The translations under genes and the position numbers were made by a program. The notes below the pieces were generated by a model, which did no database searches, was not told the DNA's origin, and saw nothing but the letters and a program-made list of their open reading frames with translations. This document shows, piece by piece, positions 59,159 through 64,000 of a stretch of DNA of 64,000 nt. Numbering within the stretch: position 1 is the first letter of the stretch; the number at the start of each line of letters is the position of its first letter. This stretch comes from an uncultured Devosia sp. (GTDB taxonomy: Bacteria; Pseudomonadota; Alphaproteobacteria; Rhizobiales; Devosiaceae): NCBI RefSeq assembly GCF_963517015.1, contig NZ_CAUQDV010000002.1, forward strand, positions 660,572-724,571. Reading direction: 5' to 3'.

Positions 59159-59892
59159 TACGTTACTCTCGTGAGGTAGAGGCCGCAGGAGGGGGCCATG
59201 GGGCCGCAGCGCTTGCGGTCGCGGGCATCGAGGGCGGCGCGAAAATCGGCGGGACGCCACTTGCCTTCGCCGACGAGGCGGAGCGAGCCGACCATGGAGC
59301 GTACCTGATGGTGCAGGAAACTCCGGGCGCTGGCATTGATCACGATATGCTCGGGCTCCTTGCGCACGGTGAAGACATCGAGCGTGCGGATCGGCGAATT
59401 GGCCTGGCATTCCGAGGAGCGGAAGGTGGTGAAGTCATGCTCGCCCAGGATCAGGCTGGCGGCTTCGCTCATGGCATCGGCATCGAGAGCTCGGGGGCTG
59501 TGCCAGACGTGATTGCGCTCGATGACCGCCGGGGCGCGGCGGTTGAGGATGCGGTATTCGTAATGGCGGGCCGTAGCCGAGAAGCGGGCCTGGAAAGTTT
59601 CGGGGACTTCCTCGACGTCGAGGATGGCCACGGGACTGGGGCGCAGATGAAAGTTCAGCGCTTCGCGGATGCGGAAGACGTCCCAGGTTTTTTCAAGATC
59701 GAAGTGGGCGACCTGGCCCAGGGCATGCACGCCTGAATCGGTGCGGCCGGCGCATTGGGTGGTGACGGTTTCGCCGGACCAGGCGAGGATCGCCTCTTCG
59801 AGCGCCTGTTGCACGCTGGGGTCGCTGGCCTGCCGCTGCCAGCCGGCAAAGGGCGTGCCGTCGTATTCCACGGTGAGCTTGTAGCGGGGCAT
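59155..59892 (-). CDS. truA: tRNA pseudouridine(38-40) synthase
   Basis: Modifies uridines 38-40 of the tRNA anticodon stem. The 245-residue protein has the catalytic Asp in CAGRTDSGVHALGQVAHFD and the conserved YDGTPFAGWQRQ and RSFLHHQVRSMVG. Its ATG overlaps the fmt stop by one base (TGATG), so fmt and truA are coupled. The order fmt-truA, with def nearby, is conserved in alphaproteobacteria. Confidence 0.96.
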   Translation of the reverse strand: MPRYKLTVEYDGTPFAGWQRQASDPSVQQALEEAILAWSGETVTTQCAGRTDSGVHALGQVAHFDLEKTWDVFRIREALNFHLRPSPVAILDVEEVPETFQARFSATARHYEYRILNRRAPAVIERNHVWHSPRALDADAMSEAASLILGEHDFTTFRSSECQANSPIRTLDVFTVRKEPEHIVINASARSFLHHQVRSMVGSLRLVGEGKWRPADFRAALDARDRKRCGPMAPSCGLYLTRVTY

Positions 59893-60812
59893 CAGCTGAC
59901 GGTTACGGGCAGAGCCCCTGCCCCGCGCAGGAAGGTCTGGGCATCCATGGCACCCTTGCCTTCGCGCTGCACCTGGGTGAGGCGAACGGCGCCGGAGCCG
60001 CAGGCAATGGTCAGGTCATCGAGCAGGGTGCCCGGTGCGCCGCTGCCCTGGCCGATGGTGGAGCGCAGGGCCTTGACGCGGGTCGGCTTGCCGGCGAGTT
60101 CCAGTTCGAACCAGGCGCCGGGGAAAGGCGAGAGGCCGCGAATGTGGTTGTGGACCTCTTCGGCGGGACGCGACCAGTCGATACGGGCCTCGGCTTTTTC
60201 GATCTTTTTGGCGTAGAGCGCGCCATCCTCGACCTGCGGCTTGAGATCCAAGCTGCCGCGTTCGAGGGCGGCAAGGGCGCGACCCATCAGATCGGCGCCG
60301 GTGCGCATCATGGTGTCGTGCAATTCGCCGGCGGTCATGTCCGGGGTGACCGGGATCACCTCGCCGACCGCGACGGGACCGGTGTCGAGACCCTCGTCCA
60401 TCTGCATGACCATGACGCCGGTCTGGCTGTCACCAGCCATGATGGCGCGCTGGATCGGCGCAGCACCACGCCAGCGCGGCAGGAGCGAACCGTGGAGGTT
60501 GAGGCAGCCAAGCTCGGGCGCGTCGAGAATCGGCTTGGGCAGCAGCAGGCCATAGGCGACCACGATCGCCAACTCGGCGCCATGGCTGGCAAAGACGATC
60601 TGCTCGGCCTCGCCCTTGAGTGATTTTGGCGTAAAGACCGGAATGCCGAAGCCTTCGGCCGCAAGATGAACCGGCGACTTGCGTTCTTCCTGACCACGCC
60701 CGGCGGGCTTGGGCGCGCGGGTATAGACCGCCACGACCTCATGGCCCGACGAGACGATCTCGGTCAGAGTGGGAACGGAAAAATCCGGCGTGCCCATGAA
60801 AATGACGCGCAT
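59892..60812 (-). CDS. fmt: Methionyl-tRNA formyltransferase
   Basis: Formylates initiator Met-tRNA using 10-formyl-tetrahydrofolate. The 306-residue protein has the N-terminal VIFMGTPDFSVP, the catalytic NLHGSLLPRWRGAAPIQRAI motif, a GEVIPVTPDMTAGEL segment and the C-terminal tRNA-binding barrel. It follows def on the same strand, separated by a BIME-like repeat, and is coupled to truA downstream. Confidence 0.96.
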   Translation of the reverse strand: MRVIFMGTPDFSVPTLTEIVSSGHEVVAVYTRAPKPAGRGQEERKSPVHLAAEGFGIPVFTPKSLKGEAEQIVFASHGAELAIVVAYGLLLPKPILDAPELGCLNLHGSLLPRWRGAAPIQRAIMAGDSQTGVMVMQMDEGLDTGPVAVGEVIPVTPDMTAGELHDTMMRTGADLMGRALAALERGSLDLKPQVEDGALYAKKIEKAEARIDWSRPAEEVHNHIRGLSPFPGAWFELELAGKPTRVKALRSTIGQGSGAPGTLLDDLTIACGSGAVRLTQVQREGKGAMDAQTFLRGAGALPVTVS

Positions 60813-60878
60813 TGCTCGATCCCATCCTTCTTACTTTGGTAGAGCGACGCCTGTGGCATCCATCATTTCCACACACTC

Positions 60879-61010
60879 GATGTCATCCCGGCCCTGAGCC
60901 GGGATCCATCTCGAGATGCCTCCCCGGCCGCGAGCTGGTTCGGACGGCGACCTTGCGGCTGTCCCTCGATCTCAGGATGGGCCCCGGCTCAAGGCCGGGG
61001 TGACACCGTG
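60879..61010. repeat. BIME-like palindromic repeat, copy 6
   Basis: GTCATCCCGGCCCTGAGCC at the left and GGCTCAAGGCCGGGGTGAC at the right form the unit. It lies between def and fmt, inside what would otherwise be a def-fmt-truA operon. Confidence 0.87.
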
Positions 61011-61044
61011 GTGGTGGAACCCACGGTGCAAACAAAAACTGCGG

Positions 61045-61560
61045 CTAGCGAGAGGCCAGACGGGCCTGCTTGTCGAACTTCTTGATGACGCGGTCGCGCT
61101 TCAAACGGCTCAGGTAATCGATATAGAGCACGCCATCGAGGTGATCGAGTTCGTGCTGGATGCAGACGGCGAGCTTGCCTTCGGCAACCTTCTCGACCTC
61201 CTTGCCGTCCAGATCGATGTATTTCACCGTGACGTCATTGGGGCGCTCGACCTCGTAATAGAGCTCGGGGATGGAAAGGCAACCCTCTTCGGTGACCTGC
61301 ATCTGCTCGCCGAAATGGGTGATCTCGGGATTGATCATGACCAGCGGTTCGGGCGTCTCGCCTTCGGCAGCCAGGTCCATGACGACGATGCGCTTCATCA
61401 CGCCGATCTGCGGCGCAGCCAGGCCGATGCCGGGCGCGTCATACATGGTGTCCAGCATGTCCTTGGCCAGGGTCTTGATCTCGTCATCGACCTCGATGAT
61501 CGGATCGGCCACGGCGCGGAGGCGCGCATCGGGAATGACGAGAATGGGGCGAACAGCCAT
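61045..61560 (-). CDS. def: Peptide deformylase
   Basis: Removes the N-formyl group from nascent proteins. The 171-residue metalloenzyme carries the three family motifs: GIGLAAPQ, EGCLS and QHELDHLDG (HExxH type). ATG 61560 gives MAVRPILVIPDARLR, a typical start; the upstream extension is unlike the family. It lies upstream of fmt and truA on the same strand. Confidence 0.96.
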   Translation of the reverse strand: MAVRPILVIPDARLRAVADPIIEVDDEIKTLAKDMLDTMYDAPGIGLAAPQIGVMKRIVVMDLAAEGETPEPLVMINPEITHFGEQMQVTEEGCLSIPELYYEVERPNDVTVKYIDLDGKEVEKVAEGKLAVCIQHELDHLDGVLYIDYLSRLKRDRVIKKFDKQARLASR

Positions 61561-61685
61561 GGGAAAAGGTCCGGGCGAAAAGGGATTTGCCTCTCGATAT
61601 GGTATTTCCGGCGGTCCGGTCAACTCTTGTGGCCACCAGCCAAGAGAACATTATGCGAACAACGGAATCGTGCTAGGTCTTGGCC

Positions 61686-63101
61686 ATGGATACTATGCTG
61701 TTTGAAATCGCGGGCTATCCCGTCAGTGTGCTCGTAGCGATCGTGGGCGTGGTTGCGCTGGCGGCCATTCTGGTTGCGGTCGTCACGCTGGTGCAATCGC
61801 GCGCTGCGGCCGATCAGGCGGAGCAGGCCGGGCGGTCGCTTTTGGCCGAGGCGCGGGAGGGCTTTGCCAGCCAGTTGGGCGAGCGCGACCGGCGCATTGC
61901 CGAGCTGGACCACCAGGTGCGGGTCGAGCGCGAGCGCGGTTCGGAGAACGTCGAGCGGCTGCAGGAGAAGAACAGCGAATTGCTGGCCGATGTGGCGGCG
62001 CTGCGGGCCCGGATGGCCGAGCAGTCTGCCAATGCCCAAGCCAGCGAAGCGCGGCTCCTCGCCGTGCGGCAAGACATGACCGACCAGTTCAAGGCGCTGG
62101 CCGGCGATGTGCTGAAAAACCAGAGCGAGACTTTCACCAAGCAGAACCGCGAGCAGGTGGATACGCTGCTCAAGCCGCTGCAGGAAAAGATCGGCGAGTT
62201 CCATGTCGGGCTGATCAAGGATCGCGCGACCATGGGCGAGCAGATCCGTGCGCTGCTGGAAAGCAATGTGCAGATCACCACCGAGGCCAACAACCTGACC
62301 CGGGCGCTCAAGGGCAATTCGCAGACGCAGGGCGCCTGGGGCGAGATGATCCTCTCGACCATTCTTGAACGCAGCGGGCTGCGCGAGGGCGAGCAATATG
62401 TGACGCAGCAGAGCCACACCGGGGCGGACGGCTCGCGCCTGCGCACCGATGTCGAAGTGCTGATGCCCAATGACGACCGGCTGGTGATCGACAGCAAGGT
62501 GTCGCTGACCGCCTTCGAGGCCTATACCAATAGCGAGGACGAGACGCGCGAGCAGTATCTGCAGGCCCATCTGGTATCGGTGCGCGGCCATATCCGCACG
62601 CTTGGCGAAAAGACCTACCAGAAGCACGCCAAGTCGAGCCTCGACTACGTCATGATGTTCGTGCCGATCGAAAGCGCGCTGGCGACGGCGATCCAGGCCG
62701 ACGCCACACTGGTCGAATACGGCATGAAGCAGGGCGTGATGCTGACCACGCCGACCACGCTGATGACCGTGCTGCGCACCGTGCGCAATGTGTGGGACAT
62801 CGAAAAGCGCCACCGCAATGCCGATGAAATCGCCGAGCGCGCCGGCGCACTCTATGACAAGGTAGCCGGGTTTCTCGCCAGCATGGACAAGCTGGACGGG
62901 CATCTCGACAAGGCGCGAGCCAGCTTTGAAGACGCCAAGGGCCAGCTGTCCAGCGGGCGCGGCAATGTGGTGCGGCAGGTTGAAATGCTGCGCGACCTGG
63001 GCGCCAAGACCAACAAGAGCCTGCCGGCCGGCTGGGATGGCGGCGAGGATGATGCGCCAAAATTGAGGTTGGTCGGCGAGGAGCCGGGCGACCTTTCCTA
63101 G
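61686..63101 (+). CDS. rmuC: DNA recombination protein RmuC homologue
   Basis: A 471-residue protein with one N-terminal transmembrane helix (about 5-30), a long coiled coil (about 38-135) and the RmuC domain (about 200-420, with GAWGEMILSTILERSGLREGEQY, DRLVIDSKVSL and LMTVLRTVRNVW). RmuC limits inversions at short repeats and has a restriction-like nuclease fold. ATG 61686 is used with AGG upstream; a TTG two codons earlier is possible. Its end overlaps the convergent DUF2945 gene by four bases. Confidence 0.92.
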   Translation: MDTMLFEIAGYPVSVLVAIVGVVALAAILVAVVTLVQSRAAADQAEQAGRSLLAEAREGFASQLGERDRRIAELDHQVRVERERGSENVERLQEKNSELLADVAALRARMAEQSANAQASEARLLAVRQDMTDQFKALAGDVLKNQSETFTKQNREQVDTLLKPLQEKIGEFHVGLIKDRATMGEQIRALLESNVQITTEANNLTRALKGNSQTQGAWGEMILSTILERSGLREGEQYVTQQSHTGADGSRLRTDVEVLMPNDDRLVIDSKVSLTAFEAYTNSEDETREQYLQAHLVSVRGHIRTLGEKTYQKHAKSSLDYVMMFVPIESALATAIQADATLVEYGMKQGVMLTTPTTLMTVLRTVRNVWDIEKRHRNADEIAERAGALYDKVAGFLASMDKLDGHLDKARASFEDAKGQLSSGRGNVVRQVEMLRDLGAKTNKSLPAGWDGGEDDAPKLRLVGEEPGDLS

Positions 63102-63310
63102 CCTGCGGTCAGCTCGCTGCGGCTCTTGAGGACCTTGTCGCCATCGTCCTGTTCGATGAGATAGGCGGGTTCCTTTTTGCTGGCCTCGCGGGTCACTTCG
63201 CTGCCCTTGAGGGTGCGGGTGACCTTTTGCGTGAAGCGCTCGACGATCTTGCCGTGCGCTGTATGGGCGCCCCAGCTCCAGCTGACTTTTGATCCCTTGC
63301 GCATGGCCAT
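63098..63310 (-). CDS. DUF2945/HVA1-type small protein
   Basis: A 70-residue protein rich in Lys and Ser, starting MAMRKGSKVSWSWGAHTAHG and containing GKIVERFTQKVTR and AYLIEQDDGDKVLKSRSEL, the pattern of the DUF2945 (hypervirulence-associated, Tudor-like) family. GAGGAG precedes the ATG. Small basic beta-barrel proteins of this type may bind nucleic acid or peptide, but the function is not known. Confidence 0.82.
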   Translation of the reverse strand: MAMRKGSKVSWSWGAHTAHGKIVERFTQKVTRTLKGSEVTREASKKEPAYLIEQDDGDKVLKSRSELTAG

Positions 63311-63430
63311 GTGGCGTCTCCTCGTCTGCGGGAGATCAATCCGCCTCGATCACAAGCGTTCCCCCACATCGAACCAGCGGGCTGCTGCGGCGTTCACCCA
63401 GCAGGATCAACCCTGAAGGGAGCTCTCGAA

Positions 63431-63904
63431 ATGGCCCAGCATCACGATCACCACGGCACGATGGTGCCGCAGGACACCAATTTCGACAATGCCGACCAGC
63501 CGGGCATTGCCCAGCCCTATACGCAAAGCGAAGTGGAAGACCTGCTTTATGGCGAGGACCGGCCGGCCAGCGAACGCCTGGCGCGGCTGCGCGAGTTGCG
63601 CGATGAAAGCTCGATCCGCGAAAGCGGCGACTGGGGCGACCAGGACCCGGCCTCGATGCTGGATGAGCTGGATCGCGCCATCGACGAGCTCAGCGCCGTC
63701 ATCGCCAATGGCGAGGACAATGAGGATTTCGCCGGTCTTGCCACCAATTTCGACAATGATCCGGCCGACCGGCTCGATGCCCTGTCACCCGATGACGACG
63801 ATGCTCGCTTTGCCATCGAGGGCGATGACGACGGCGAGGATGACGGGCTGGAAGAAGAGAAGTGGGACGGCGGCGCCGAGTTCGGCAAGAGTGACCTGCA
63901 CTAG
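63431..63904 (+). CDS. Highly acidic protein of unknown function
   Basis: A 157-residue protein starting MAQHHDHHGTMVPQ. It is rich in Asp and Glu, especially in the last 60 residues (DALSPDDDDARF, DDDGEDDGLEEEKWDGG), with a predicted helix-rich central segment (about 32-92). It has no membrane segment or signal peptide. AGGGAG lies before the ATG. I do not recognise a family. The acidic tail suggests a binding or buffering role. Confidence 0.72.
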   Translation: MAQHHDHHGTMVPQDTNFDNADQPGIAQPYTQSEVEDLLYGEDRPASERLARLRELRDESSIRESGDWGDQDPASMLDELDRAIDELSAVIANGEDNEDFAGLATNFDNDPADRLDALSPDDDDARFAIEGDDDGEDDGLEEEKWDGGAEFGKSDLH

Positions 63905-63938
63905 TTGCCCTGGCAGTCCAGCACTTTCAACACGCTCG

Positions 63939-63963
63939 GTGTCACCCCGGCCTTGAGCCGGGT
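63939..63963. repeat. BIME-like repeat, left arm only at the window edge
   Basis: GTGTCACCCCGGCCTTGAGC matches the left arm of the family. The sequence then diverges (TGTGGATTCACATTTG), so the copy is broken or joined to another element near the window end. Confidence 0.65.
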
Positions 63964-64000
63964 GTGGATTCACATTTGAAGTGCAACGGGTTCAGGAATG

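Overview
The window is 64 kb of high-GC chromosome, densely coding on both strands. I see no rRNA, tRNA, insertion sequence, phage gene or CRISPR array. GcrA, a CtrA-type TTAA-N7-TTAA box, GANTC sites at a promoter, an argD-argF-hslO cluster, dapD-dapE and long ABC sugar-uptake operons point to an alphaproteobacterium of the Hyphomicrobiales, most like Devosia and relatives. That placement comes from gene content, not from a database search.

Layout. 1-8.6 kb: the 3' part of an ABC-F ATPase, a membrane diguanylate cyclase, a siderophore-interacting flavoreductase, a glycosyltransferase, a LuxR-type regulator and Hsp33. 8.7-14.4 kb: argF and argD, gcrA with a cell-cycle-type promoter, a PhoR-like kinase and a polyphosphate kinase 2. 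14.5-21.1 kb: a same-strand cluster (formylglutamate-amidohydrolase-like hydrolase, ethanolamine-type permease, glutamine-synthetase-like ligase, aldehyde dehydrogenase, iron alcohol dehydrogenase) that reads as a gamma-glutamyl route for ethanolamine or a similar amino alcohol. 21.2-26.4 kb: hexuronate-type genes (fructuronate/mannitol oxidoreductase, 2-keto-3-deoxygluconate kinase, zinc dehydrogenase) plus a VOC dioxygenase-like protein. 26.7-33.9 kb: a chemoreceptor, an ABC exporter preceded by a leader peptide and attenuator-like structure, a lipid kinase, a 41-residue membrane protein and an M29 aminopeptidase.

34-50.4 kb is a large sugar catabolic locus built around non-phosphorylating L-fucose (or related 6-deoxysugar) degradation: binding protein, two permeases and ATPase, mutarotase, lactonase, L-fuconate dehydratase, 2-keto-3-deoxy-L-fuconate dehydrogenase, a second acid-sugar dehydratase, an IclR regulator and a Gfo/Idh/MocA oxidoreductase. 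An odd trio follows: a CoA transferase, a binding-protein-like protein without a signal peptide, and a MaoC hydratase. Two promoters of the locus share an operator-like motif. 50.4-64 kb is mostly housekeeping: a PAS-GGDEF protein, two flavin disulfide-reductase-family enzymes (one SthA-like), Uma2, dapD-dapE, membrane proteins, truA, fmt, def, rmuC and small hypothetical genes.

Several intergenic regions hold members of dispersed palindromic repeat families: about seven complete or partial copies of a 130-bp BIME-like unit, four copies of a CCCCCACCTATCC unit, and a small GCTCC/GGAGC hairpin family. The features judged most worth follow-up are the leader-peptide attenuator ahead of the ABC exporter, the putative gamma-glutamyl-ethanolamine cluster, the gcrA promoter architecture, and the signal-less binding protein in the CoA-transferase/MaoC operon.
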